64,000 nt of DNA from Lytechinus pictus (Eukaryota; Echinodermata; Echinoidea; Temnopleuroida; Toxopneustidae). The notes beneath the pieces were generated by a model. The model made no database searches and was not told where the DNA came from. It saw nothing but the letters and a program-made list of their open reading frames with translations. Positions 49,541-60,449 of the stretch are shown in pieces. A program made the translations under genes and the position numbers. The stretch is taken from the NCBI RefSeq assembly GCF_037042905.1, contig NC_087259.1:17463501-17527500 (forward strand). Reading direction: 5' to 3'. Positions within the stretch are counted from its first letter, which is position 1, and the number at the start of each line of letters is the position of its first letter.

Positions 49541-50039
49541 ATATAAATGCTTCTTTAATTGGAGGGTCTTAATTATCTTTATATTCTTTCTTTCCCTTTT
49601 CTTTTCTCCCGTCTTTCTTTAATTGTTTCTTTCCCCCCCCCCCCCTCCACCCGTTTTTTTTTCACGGCGAAATCCGCCAGGGGCCCGCGGGGGGGGGGGG
49701 GGGCACACTGCCCCCTGCCTAGCTGTTACGCCATGCCCTGAGGTTAAGTTTGAACAAGCAGAAATAAAACTAAAACACCCCCATGCAGGTCCCCATCGAT
49801 CGATCACCCCCGCTGCCCAATCTCAGAGCCATTATGGTGGGCGATGTGGTCACGGCGTGGTACGTGATGGCGGCGATGATGATGATGATATTGTTATGCG
49901 ATAATAAGACCTATCTCACATATTCAATAATATATCAATTCATAATCAATACTTTATCAATATTTCTACAGGAAGTATAACAGGAAATCATATGTTTACA
50001 AATTCCAACTTTCTTAAGAAAGTATTACTCATTCTTCTT

Positions 50040-50541
50040 CCAGCTAAATTTCTGACGCACATACATTTTATGGGTTTCTTATCCACTACATTTGATGTTC
50101 TCCCTAAAAGGTCAACTCCCCCAATTCAGAGTTAAGTTATGACGCACAGATTGTTTTGGTCAAGCGTCCAAGGTTGACCAACACCTGTTTGGTTGTAAAG
50201 AGTCAGGACCAGACCAATATAAAAAGGGTTCACTTCTGAACCAAAATCAGATTGCAGTTTTAGATAATAGAGATTAGTTAGAGAAAAGATCTGATTGGAG
50301 TTTATAGAGCTACAGAAAAGTATACTACATCAGTTTGCAGCATTTTATATTATCTTCATCTTCAGAGTATAGTCACCATCAGACTTACTCATGTATTTGT
50401 CATTATCATCAAGTAATCATCTTTAATTAATAAATGTGTATATGAACTGTACATCCTGCTTCGATTCGTCTCATTTAAGTCTGGTTGAAAATAAAAGAGC
50501 ATTATTAGATCCAGCGACAACACAACATGGTGGAGAACCCG
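50040..50541 (+). mobile_element. Possible LTR (Gypsy-like) remnant with primer-binding-site-like sequence
   Basis: A promoter-like TATAAAAAGGG (50218-50228) is followed about 270 bp later by AATAAA (50490-50495). The sequence then ends in CAACACAACA before TGGTGGAGAACCCG (50528-50541), which starts with TGG like a tRNA primer-binding site. The downstream 0.5 kb has only short broken frames rich in charged residues, which could be a decayed gag leader. The LTR 5' boundary is not defined and no second LTR was seen. Confidence 0.38.
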
Positions 50542-51483
50542 TATTTCAACCAGCAATAGTAAATACATCATACTGGTTATCATGCCATACATATATGAGA
50601 AGAGATGGAGGATTGCTTTGAAGACTATCTTAAACATTTTACCAAATGCCTCTACCTCCTCCTAAATCAAGTTCGGCAATGAAGTTTTATTCTGAGGAGC
50701 AGGACAAAAGGGATGACAATAGAAACCCTCGAGGGCCTCGATGATGAGGACGACGATGACGACAGTGATCATGAAAAGAGACAGACAGAAAGACGTACTA
50801 CTGCCTCCCGGACGGAAGAAACAGATGGAAGAACAAGGATATAGCGACAAGACAACACCAATGGCACAACGGACATCGACAGCAACGTTAACGACGACGA
50901 CGATATTTTGGACTGGTAGAACATGGAGATGATGGCAGAGAGACTGAATCCAACTATTTTGACTTCAATCTTAACCATGTTAATGCCAATTAAGACTGAA
51001 CAGAAGGAAGACCATGAGAGATTTATTGACTGTAAAGACTGTGTTCAGACTGAGGACAATTTCTATCTCTATGTTTCTTTAGATGTTTCAGGAATTGTGA
51101 CGTCATCGTGAACTACACATATACCCACCAAGCCCTGCTACTGATAAGCAAGCCTTCAGCAGCGAGAGAGTGACAGTCTGTGGGGCTGAGCTCAGCGTGT
51201 AAAAATCATATAGATCCATGGTAAAAACAAACATGGGGAATCCCCGCTTCAACCTTGGGATATACTATTCATTCACTAGGGGTTTATTTTTTTCAAACTT
51301 TCTTACTTGCTGATTGATCGGAGCTGAATGATAATTAACAGAGGACAATCGTGATTAACACTACGAATATGAATTGAGTGTCTAGTAGTAAATATCAAAT
51401 TATTTTAAAGCGAAGACAAGATACCATATGGACGCATGCACAAATATTGTAATTAATATTTTCCCTTTGATTTCATGAGCTAA
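50542..51483. other. Non-coding stretch after the LTR-like block
   Basis: Short interrupted frames rich in D, E and R occur at 50640-51110, next to GAC/GAT repeats. There is no conserved domain. It is either decayed retroelement internal sequence or ordinary intergenic DNA. Confidence 0.35.
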
Positions 51484-51510
51484 TCCGACATCGCCTCGTT
51501 TTTTTTTCAG

Positions 51511-51592
51511 CCCGGCCGCGCGTTTCCGTTTTACACCCTGGCGAAGGCATTTTCCGTAAAAATAGCCACAAAGCGACTAGTGAAGAGTCTAC
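51511..51592 (+). repeat. Inverted duplicate of the DED upstream region, distal copy
   Basis: It matches the reverse complement of 54037-54120 at nearly every base (CCCTGGCGAAGGCATTTTCC, AGCGACTAGTGAAGAGTC). It follows a T-rich TTTTTTTTCAG tract. The frame is open for about 50 codons across it, unrecognised. Confidence 0.8.
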
Positions 51593-51879
51593 ACACGTCG
51601 CTGGTTGCAGCGTGCGACACAGGCGAGTCCCACACCACCGCATACAATCTGCACAGTTACTGATCAGAGCATAGAGTTCCTCGGCACTTCATGTACAGAG
51701 AGCAGTCATATGAGTGAAATCCGAACATGCTTTTGCAGTTACGTTTTTTTATGAAAAGTTATATAAATTATTAACTAAATGAATAGAATAACAGACAAAA
51801 TAAAAATAAACAGATAAATATAATAGAAAGAAAATTGAAGTTTGATGGATTGATACACTTAGATGCCGAAAGATATATA

Positions 51880-52384
51880 TAGAAGACTGATAAATAGATA
51901 GAGACATAGATAGATAGATTGGACGGATAAAGAGAAATAGAGAGAGAGAAAAAAAAAAGACAGACAGATGGATAGCCTAGAGGGGGAGAGAGAGAGAGAG
52001 ATAGAGAATCTGAGAGAGATAGATATATGTTAGATATAGAATGGGAGAGACAGAGAAGATAGACAAATTAACAGATATATAGATACTGTAGTTACATAGA
52101 TAGATAGATAATAGATAAAAGATAGAGAGAAGATAGATAGAGAGAAATAGAGAAAGACAGACAGATGGATAGATAGATAGAGAGAGGGGGAGAGAGGGAG
52201 AGAAGAATTTGAGAGATAGGTAGATGTTAGATGGATAGATAGATAAAGAATGAGAGAGACAGAGAAGATAGACAAATTAACAGATAGATAGATAATGTAG
52301 TTACATATAGATAGATACTGTAGTTACATAGATAGATAAATAGATAGAAGATAGATAGATAGATAGATATATAGATATATAGAG

Positions 52385-52433
<49 letters not shown>

Positions 52434-53055
52434 TATAGATAGATGGGGGAGAGAACTTGAGAGAGGGAGAGATGTTATAGATAGATAGATAATTATGGAC
52501 GGAAAAAGAGAAATAGAGAAAGAGAGAAAACAAGACAGATGGATAGATAGATAGATAGAGGGAGAGAGAGATAGATAGATGTTAGATAGATAAAGAATGA
52601 GAGAGACAGAGAAGAGCGACAAATTAACAGATAGATATAGATACTGCAGTTACATATAGATAGATAGATAGAAGATAGATTGATAGAGAGAGAGAGAACT
52701 AGAGAAAGACAGATGGATAGATAGAGAGAGAGAGAGAGAGATAGATAGATGTTAGATAGATAAAGAATGAGAGAGACAGAGAAGATTAACTGATAGATAT
52801 ATACTGTAGTTACATAGATAGATAGATAAATAGATAGATAGATAGATAGATATATAGATATATAGATATAATTTGAGAGATAGATATATAGACGGATAGA
52901 GAGAAAAAGCCAGACAGATGGATAGATAGATAGATAGAGAGAGAGAGAATTTGAGAGACAGACAGACAGATGGATAGATAGAGAGAATTCGAGAGATAGA
53001 TAGACGGATAGAGAGAAAAAGACAGACAGATGGATAGATAGAGAGAATTTGAGAT
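51880..53055. repeat. GATA/GAGA island with higher-order units
   Basis: (GATA)n and (GAGA)n tracts are arranged in recurrent ~170-340-bp blocks, each holding AATGAGAGAGACAGAGAAGA, ACAAATTAACAGATAG and ACTGTAGTTACATAGATAG (near 52045, 52260, 52600, 52770). A short further block lies at 53570-53720. Serine/isoleucine/tyrosine-rich frames are artefacts. Confidence 0.9.
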
Positions 53056-53881
53056 ATATGATTTTATTGCAATAAAAACTATCAAAATACAATCACAAGC
53101 AGTCAAAGACTGAAATAAGTGAATGTTTACATACAAATAGAATCATAACAAAATATAAAGTAAACATTATAAATTAATATCAAATACAATACAAATTCAT
53201 ACAGATGAAAAAGAAATGTATCATAAATAAATACAAAAGGCCAAAAGTACTACAAAGTGTCACCAAAGAAGGAAAAAGCGGCATGAAAGATTAAGAAAGA
53301 GGAGAGAGAAGAGGAAAGAGGTGAGAGAATTAGGAAGAGAAATTGGGATAAGACAAAGAGAAGGGAAAGCAAGAGGTGGAATTTGAAAGAGAATAGGAGG
53401 CAACCTTCAGAAAAAAAAACTCATTATGCAATACAAGACATTTAACAATGGTATAACAAGTAAATAAAGTAGTAATTGAATCGAATCGAGCACAAAAAAG
53501 GGAAAAGTAGAGCTGAGGAAATAGACTCCCGAAGGAAGTCGAAGCAGTGTTGATATTGCACGAGTAGATTAATAGATGGATAGAGAGAAATAAAAGAGAG
53601 ACAGATGGATAGATAGAGAATTTGAGAGATAGATGTTAGTTGGATAGATAGATAGACAGATAGATAGAGAATGAGAGAGACAGAGTAGATAGACAAATTA
53701 ACAGATAGATACATCATGTAGTTCCATAGATTGCTATAGTGGATAGAGAGATATGATAGATATAAGGAAAGATATAATATGAAAAAAAGTAATTATGTGT
53801 TTTATTTTTCAATATTTTAGCTATTATTCGTTTTCATTCATATAAACGATCATGTGCGATAAAGTAAAAAAAAAATCATGA

Positions 53882-53940
53882 AGCCAACGTATATAGTTCA
53901 GCGGAACAACCAAAATACAGAGACTGAAGCTTTTGGTCTA
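53882..53940 (+). repeat. Direct repeat flanking the DED locus, left copy
   Basis: AGCCAACG, then AGTTCAGCGGAACAACC and AGAGACTGAAGCTTTTGG, repeated at 57096-57150 with a 4-bp indel. It is followed by TATATAAGC (53938), a possible TATA element for the DED gene. Confidence 0.8.
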
Positions 53941-54036
53941 TATAAGCTCAGCTGCATTTGCACGTATGTTCTGCGGATATCTTCGGTGCGGACTTTTGGA
54001 TCACGCGCCCAGCTGATTATGTAAACAAACGTAGAC

Positions 54037-54120
54037 GTAGACTCTTCACTAGTCGCTTTGTGGCTATTTTTCCGGAAAATGCCTTCGCCAGGGTGTAAAA
54101 CGGAAACGCGCAGCCCGGCC
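54037..54120 (-). repeat. Inverted duplicate of 51511-51592, proximal copy, 130 bp before the DED start
   Basis: It contains GACTCTTCACTAGTCGC and GCCTTCGCCAGGGTG. It may be part of the DED gene's promoter or 5' leader, since it ends 128 bp before the ATG. Confidence 0.8.
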
Positions 54121-54248
54121 CGATGCGTTTTCTCCGCGGAGGCAGCCTGCTGCTGCTTTTGAGTTTTGTACACACGTACCGTACACGTACACCGTATATG
54201 TGTGCAGATTCTGTCTACCTACCAGTACCTTGACCTTGTTCAATCAAC

Positions 54249-54536
54249 ATGGCTTCAACTGGAAAAGTGAAAAACTACAGAAATATATTGTTGTATATCA
54301 AGAAAAATTTAACAGAAGACGAAAAGAAAGATCTGATTTTTTTGAAAGACTTACCACAGAAGGATACAGAAGAATGTGTGAAAAATTTTCTCGACTTCTT
54401 TAAATACATGTTGAAGAAACCAAACGAATATAAATATGGGGAAGACGACCCGAGTGATCTTATTGACGACTTGCAAGAAATTGGACGCCAGGATTTGTGC
54501 AATAATGTAAAAGATATGTATGGTAAGTTGGACTGA
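54249..54536 (+). CDS. Death-effector-domain (DED) protein, single-domain exon
   Basis: The frame encodes 95 residues. The start is ATG in a good context (CAACATGG). The whole product is one death effector domain: a basic N-terminal helix (KVKNYRNILLYIKKNL), an acidic helix 2 (TEDEKKDL), amphipathic helices 3-5, and in helix 6 the diagnostic RxDL motif (R80, D82, L83 in GRQDL). DEDs form homotypic complexes in caspase-8/FADD apoptosis and inflammatory signalling in the cytosol, and DED and death-fold genes are expanded in sea urchins (known of the group). The frame can be read in two ways. As an exon it ends at 54522 with a near-perfect donor G|GTAAGT (54523-54528), phase 1, leading to unseen downstream domains. 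As an unspliced message it reads three codons beyond the split codon 92 to TGA, with AATAAA following at once. A DED-only product would resemble a regulatory decoy, which is inference. No other death-fold domain is visible downstream in the window. Confidence 0.75.
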   Translation: MASTGKVKNYRNILLYIKKNLTEDEKKDLIFLKDLPQKDTEECVKNFLDFFKYMLKKPNEYKYGEDDPSDLIDDLQEIGRQDLCNNVKDMYGKLD

Positions 54537-54544
54537 AAAATAAA
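54523..54544 (+). promoter_or_regulatory. Overlapping splice donor and early polyadenylation signal of the DED gene
   Basis: GTAAGT lies at 54523-54528. An in-frame TGA lies at 54534-54536 and AATAAA at 54539-54544. Splicing and polyadenylation would be mutually exclusive here. No clear GU-rich element was checked beyond the signal, and a TTAA-flanked MITE begins 47 bp downstream. Confidence 0.5.
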
Positions 54545-54590
54545 GTTTCACGTCTTAAGTCTCTGTCTCCCCAGTTGTAGCTGAACTACA

Positions 54591-55196
54591 TTAAAGGACA
54601 AGTCCACCCCAATAAAAAGTTCATTTGAATAAAAAGAGAAAAATCCAACAAACATAACACTGAAAATTTCAGCAATATCGGATGTAAAATAAGAAAGTTA
54701 TGACATTTAAAAGTTTCGCTTGATTTCACAAAATAGTTATATGCACATCCTGTTCGGTATGCAAATGAGGAGACTGATGACGTCAACCGCTCACTATTTC
54801 TTTTGTATTTTATGAAATTTGAAATATTCTAATTTTCTCCTCATGTCAAGTGAAACAATAATTAATTCCTCCCTGAACATGTGGAATTAGCATTATTTAA
54901 TACTATATGGTTCAGTCAAGTTGGTCCTTATTGTCAAAGCTGTAAAAAATGAAATATTGTCTAATTAATTCAAACAATAAAAAACAAAAGAAATAGTGAG
55001 TGATGGACATCATCGACTGTCTCGTTTGCACGTCACTGAGTTGTGCAGATAAATATTTTGTGAAAAATAAGCAAAACTTTAAAATGGCATAACTTTCTTA
55101 TTGTACAGATTTTGATCAAATTTTCAGCGTTATGCAAGTTTGATTTTTCTCAGTCTATTCAAATCAACATTTTTCTGGGGTGGACTTGACCTTTAA
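54591..55196. mobile_element. Second TTAA foldback MITE family, copy 2
   Basis: This 606-bp element has TTAA at each end and inverted termini AGGACAAGTCCACCCCA / TGGGGTGGACTTGACCT. It lies 47 bp beyond the AATAAA of the DED gene, inside the presumed first intron or 3' flank. Confidence 0.8.
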
Positions 55197-55268
55197 GATA
55201 GAGGCGGATCAAGACAGCTGAAATCCGTCTTTCATTTATGTTTGGCGTTTTGTTTTTTTAGAGTTTTT

Positions 55269-56205
55269 GTCTCGCCTGCATAGCAGAGTGAGACTATAGG
55301 CGCCGCTTTTCCGACGGCGACGGCGGCGGCGGCGGCGGCGTCAACACCAAATCTTAACCTGAGGTTAAGTTTTTGAAATGACAGCATAACTTAGAAAGTA
55401 TACGGACCTAGTTCATGAAACTTGGCCATAAGGTTAATCAAGTATTACTGAACATCCTGCTTGAGTTTCATGTCACATGACCAAGGTCAAAGGTCATTTA
55501 GGGTCAATGAACTTAGACCATGTTGGGGGAATCAACATCAAAATCTTAACCTAAGGTTAAGTTTTTGAAATGTCATCATAACTTAGAAAATATATGGACC
55601 TAGTTCATGAAACTTATACATAAGGTTAATCAAGTATCACTGAACATCCTGCATGAGTTTCACATCACATGACCAAGGTCAAAGGTCATTTAGGGTCAAT
55701 GAACTTTGGCCGAATTGGGGGTATCTGTTGAATTACCATCATAACTTTGAAAGTTTATAGATCTGATTCATGAAACTTGGACATAATAGTAATCAAGTAT
55801 TACTGAACATCCTGTGCAAGTTTCAGGTCATATGATCAAGGTCAAAGGTCATTTAGGGTCAATGAACTTTGGCCAAATTGGGGTATTTGTTGAATTACAG
55901 CCATAAATTTGAAAGTGTGTTGGTCTAGTTCATAAAACTTGGACATAATAGTAATCAAGTATCACTGAACATCCTGTGCGAGTTTCAGGTCACATGATCA
56001 AGGTCAAAGGTCATGTAAGGTCAAAGAACTTTGGCCATGTTGGGGGTATTTGTTGAATTGCCATCATATCTCTATAAGTGTATTGGTCTAGTTCATAAAA
56101 CGTGGAAATAAGAGTAACCAAGTATCACTGAACATCTTGTGCGAGTTATAGTAGTTTTCAAAATCAGCACTGCTGCTATATTGAATCGCGTGATGCAGGT
56201 GAGAC
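55269..56205 (+). mobile_element. Composite repeat element A: GTCTC-ended, five ~155-bp units
   Basis: The left end GTCTCGCCTGC and right end GCAGGTGAGAC are inverted. After a GC-rich CGGCGG stretch there are about five tandem ~155-170-bp units, each reading ...AACTTGGACATAA...ATCAAGTATCACTGAACATCC...TCACATGACCAAGGTCAAAGGTCA.... Four perfect AGGTCAAAGGTCA motifs occur (near 55484, 55675, 55840, 56001). Confidence 0.75.
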
Positions 56206-56228
56206 GGCCAGAGGCATTCCACTTGTTA

Positions 56229-58030
56229 AACATTTTGTTTCCTTTTTTAACGTGATTGGACTGGAGCCAAAGCACTCATTCTATGAACAAGGTTATGATA
56301 TAACCTAGACAGGAATAACCGTCGTTTCTGGGATTTCCTTAACAATTTCTGACATTTCACTATAAATATAATCCCCATTCACCGACGGTAGTTCGTTATT
56401 AGTGTGAGCTTGCATGTGTATCACGTCCACCAATTCGCCGACTAGTACTGTCCAGACTTCAATATTTAAAAAAAATAGAATTTACAGTCTAAGGATTTAG
56501 AAACTACCTAAATAATGTCTTGAATACATAAAAATAAGGAAATATGAAAAAAGGAGATCAAAAGGTATGAAAATAGTACTTTACCGATGTTTACTTGTCT
56601 TGGTCTCGAGAATCACCCCCAATATGGCAGCCAAAATATGAGATATTTACCAACGAACGGAGAGGGCGTCAACAATTTACGAATGTGATATCAATATTGC
56701 TTTCGATATTATACGATCTGCTCCATATGCGAGCTAAACCGCTTCGATCACAGGTAGCAGATGACATTCGATATATCGAGACATTAAAAAGTTAATAAGG
56801 ATAATGACGTCATTAAAGATGGTGACTTACAAGAAAAACCGTCAGCTTAGGTGAAAATGTCTTCGATGAAAGATTTCTCAATCATCCAGAGGAATTTTTC
56901 AATAACTCTGTTCCAAGGTACGTAATTACTTAAGTTATTTATATTTCCCTGATAATGGGAACCATGAAACTGTATATTTCGCTTAAAAACAGTTTTAAAT
57001 CGCGACCTACATGTACAAAACGTTAGTTCACTTATACGTTGTCTATAGCCACGGGCCAACAACTTTTCAGTCTACATGTATGTATTGGTGAGTGGAGCCA
57101 ACGCAGTTCAGCGGAACAACCAAAATACAGAGACTGAAGCTTTTGGTCTAGATATAACCTTGTTCTCTGTTACTACTCCCTGTGAGGTGAAATACGTTGG
57201 CAATGTTTGGCCCAAAGTTGGCTTATTTTCTCTTTTTCTTTGGGACAAATGCTTGATTTTTTGACAAGTGCTGTCAGTTTCCATTACAGATATTCATCAT
57301 ATAACTTGGCTCTTAAGTAAATTTGATTCTTTAAATTATTTTTTCTTCATTAAAAATAGAGATTGAAAAATGACAATGGTTTGTTGTTGTTGTTGAATAT
57401 GATGGCGCTCTTCAATCTCTCCAGATTATACGCGCCAGTCGCTTTCGTAAGTAGGACGTCGTCGGCAAAGGAAAGCGATCCATACGACGTCAAACCATTG
57501 GTGACGATTATGTGACATATATTATTAATATAGATTAGTCACCCATCCACCTATTTTATTAGTAGTAGGTCCTACAAAATTAAACATCTTCGTGGAATAA
57601 CACTTTAATACAAATAGACAAATTAAATATCGTGCGTGCTAAATGATTGTTCGTGGAAAAGGGCACACCAGCTAACCTAACGGCTACTACTACTAGTAAT
57701 TGCATTTATATAGAATTTCCTAAAATCTTCGTCAGATAACAATTAAAATATGAAATTACATAATTGTAAATAACGCATGTGATAAATAATTGTACATTGT
57801 AAGGACAAAATTGGATGGTGTACTGTTTTTATTATTAACTTCTATGTATATATTTTTTTAATAATATCTTTCTTGATATACATGTATTCCCCCTCTCTTC
57901 TAATATTTCTCGTCCTTCTTATTCTTTTGTTTTGTATTTTTCTTTGTTTCTTATTAATAAGAATTTTAAATCCTTCTTTCATGTCTTGTGTTTGAATAAA
58001 AAAAACCCAAAACCACCCTAACTGTCAAAA
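56229..58030. other. Non-coding between composite element A and the LINE remnant
   Basis: It contains the right direct repeat at 57096-57150. I looked here for further DED-gene exons and recognised none. Confidence 0.35.
57096..57150 (+). repeat. Direct repeat flanking the DED locus, right copy
   Basis: It matches 53882-53940 except for the short indel after AGCCAACG. The sequence beyond diverges at once. Confidence 0.8.
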
Positions 58031-58600
58031 CGGTTAGTGGCATAGTAGTTCCCGTGTATAATCAGGATTTATGAACAATTGTTTAACATTTGGGTCATTC
58101 ATCTTAAGGTTATTAAACATAATGTGTCTCTCTTTTTCATATTTTGGACAAAATAAAACATAATGTTCAATAGTCTCAAATACTTTGCACACCTCACAGA
58201 GGCCTGAAGAGTGCTGTTTAATTTGAAACATATAATAGTTTAATTTGCACTTACCTACTGTAATTTGATGAAGGAGGCATTCCTCTTTCCAAGAAAATCC
58301 TTTTCTATATGCCTGCTTGAAAACATGATCATGAATAGCATATATAAAAATCTACCATTTCTAGAAACATTCCAATCTGCTTGCCAGATACATTTATAAA
58401 ATGTCATGCGTAAGCATGTAAGTTTATAGTGTTTGGTAAAACAATGTCTACAAAATTTTTCGCCGCTCCTTTCTTGGCAGCTTTATCAACGGTCTCATTG
58501 CCGGTAACATCACAATGTGAGGGAATCCATTCAAAATTAATACCTTTTTGTCTTGCCATATTACTTTCCACCAATAGAGGGCGTATACAAATATATGCCC
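58031..58600 (-). pseudogene. LINE remnant: RNase H end plus C-terminal zinc-knuckle tail
   Basis: On the minus strand, 58565-58450 encodes the RNase H C-terminal signature FEWIPSHCDVTGNE followed by VDKAAKKGAAKNF. Further on are FYKCIWQADWN, a W-Q-x-x-W tail motif, and, after a frameshift near 58330, a Cys-His tail GLCEVCKVFETIEHYVLFC, ending ELLCH-stop near 58034. This order (RNase H, WQxxW, CCHC) is that of a non-LTR retrotransposon ORF2 3' end. The frameshift and the truncation at the 5' side show it is inactive. Confidence 0.7.
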
Positions 58601-59084
58601 AAAATTCAAGTTTTCGAGCGCTCTGGTGAATACAAAATTACTCCCAAGTTACTAATGAAAAATAAATTGCAACTGTATGGAAATTAGTATTTTTGGGGAG
58701 CAACCTTTCAAGAGAGTACAAGAGACTCAATCGATCTTGCCTCGGCTTTGCTGGTGTAACTAGCATGCATAAATGCGTGTAATGAGCGTAGCGATAGAAG
58801 GGTGTATATTACATAATATGGGTATGAGGGCAAAAGGCATTTTCTACATAGTATATTAAAGCAACTTTAATAATGAAACCTCTTGGAAAAGTTAGAGGAG
58901 GCATTTGCTCTGCATGTTGCAAGCAATTACGTTCAGGCACCTTAAAGCATTCATGTAGTCCTGCAAGAGAATGTCAAGTTACCAAACCCTTATCCGTAGC
59001 TTGACTATTAAAATATCTTGCTTTTTGGAGCCCCCAATGTGGCAAAATGATGTTTTAGCTAGGTGGACAAACAACTTTTATTTT

Positions 59085-59286
59085 CTTGAAATCACTTGGA
59101 GATGAAAGGGTGGACTTTTCTCTATCAGCTACATATAAAGAAGTTAGGGCACAGCAAAGCTTACCCCCTCACGAGGCTGCCAAAGTCACCCAACCACTTT
59201 TTCATATTTTGCCTATTTTTGGGGAAAATTTGCCATTTTGGAGTCACATGGAGGAAAAAGTGTTTCTACTATGTAGTTAATCCATT
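59085..59286 (+). repeat. ~215-bp satellite unit interrupted by the composite elements
   Basis: Diverged units occur at 59085-59286, 60119-60336, 60337-60465 and 62580-62810. Shared words are GAGATGAAAG-GT, GAGGCTGCCAAAGTCACCC, CATATTTTGCC and TTTTGGAGTCACATTGAG. The composite elements sit at unit boundaries. Confidence 0.6.
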
Positions 59287-59289
59287 TTT

Positions 59290-60109
59290 GTCTCACCTGC
59301 TTAGCAGAGTGAGACTATAGGCGCTGCTTTTCCGACAGCGGCGGCTTCAACATCAAATCTTAACCGAAGGTTAAGTTTTTGAAATGACAGCATAACCTAA
59401 AAAGTATATGGACCTAGTTCATGGAACTTGGACATAAGGTTAATCAAGTACTACTGAACATCCTGCCTGAGTTTCAGGTCACATGACCAAGGTCAAAGGT
59501 CATTTAAGGTCAATGAACTTTGGTCCAGTTGGGGGTATTTGTTGAATTTCCATCTTCACTTTTGAAAGTTTATTGATCTTATTCATAAAACTTGGACATA
59601 AGAGTAATCAAGTATCACTGAACATCCTGTGCGAGTTTCAGCTCACATGACCAAGGTCAAAGGTCATTTTTAGGTCAATGAACTTTGGTCATGTTGGGGG
59701 GATTTGTTGAATAACCATCATAACTCCGAAAGTGTTTGGATCTAGTTGATAGAACTTGGACATAAATCAAGTATCACTAAACATCTCATGCGAGTTTCAG
59801 GTCACATGACCAAAGGCAAAGGTCATTTAAGGTCAATGAACTTGGCCATTTTGGAGGTAATTATTAGATTGCTGTCATAACTTTCAAAGTTTAGAGACCT
59901 ATATAGTTTATAAAATGTGGATATAGGGGTAATCAAGTATCACTGACAAGACTTAGGTCGCATGATCAAGGTCAACTGTCATTTATTGTCATTTGACATA
60001 GTATTGTATCGTTATATGAATTCTGCTTTTTTTGGAATAATTATGTTATATATAGTAGTTTTCAAAGTCAGCACTGCTGCTATATTGAATTGCGTGATGC
60101 AGGTGAGAC
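59290..60109 (+). mobile_element. Composite repeat element B: GTCTC-ended, four units
   Basis: It has the same ends and unit as element A (GTCTCACCTGC at 59290; GCAGGTGAGAC ending 60109). Four units, of which two keep a perfect DR1 (near 59489 and 59650). It interrupts a different ~215-bp satellite, which resumes on the far side. Confidence 0.75.
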
Positions 60110-60449
60110 TGCCAGAGGCGCTCCACTTGTTATTGTTTTAAAGCACTTTGAGACGAAAGAGTAGATTTTCTTCTATCTGCTATGTTATCACTGGCACATC
60201 GAAGCCTATCCCCCTCAGGGGGTTGCCAAAGTCACCCACCCATCTTCCATATTTTGCCAATTTATGGGAAAATCTGCCAAGTTGGAGCCCCATTGAGACA
60301 AATGGCATTTCTGCTTTGCATATAAGTCTCTTTTATTGTTTTATAACTACTTCGAGATGAAAAGGTAGGATTTTCTGCATCAGCAACACATGAAGACTTG
60401 CTCGCACACCAAAGCCTACCCCCATCAGGGGCTGCCAAATTCTCCCCCA

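Noticed and set aside
49619-49904. Overlapping frames on both strands near poly-C/poly-G runs.
   Set aside because: Proline/glycine runs come from homopolymers; it is probably another degenerate poly-G element, but no TSD could be found.
52030-53136. Long serine/tyrosine/isoleucine-rich frames.
   Set aside because: Translations of GATA/GAGA microsatellite DNA, open only because the repeat lacks stops in that frame.
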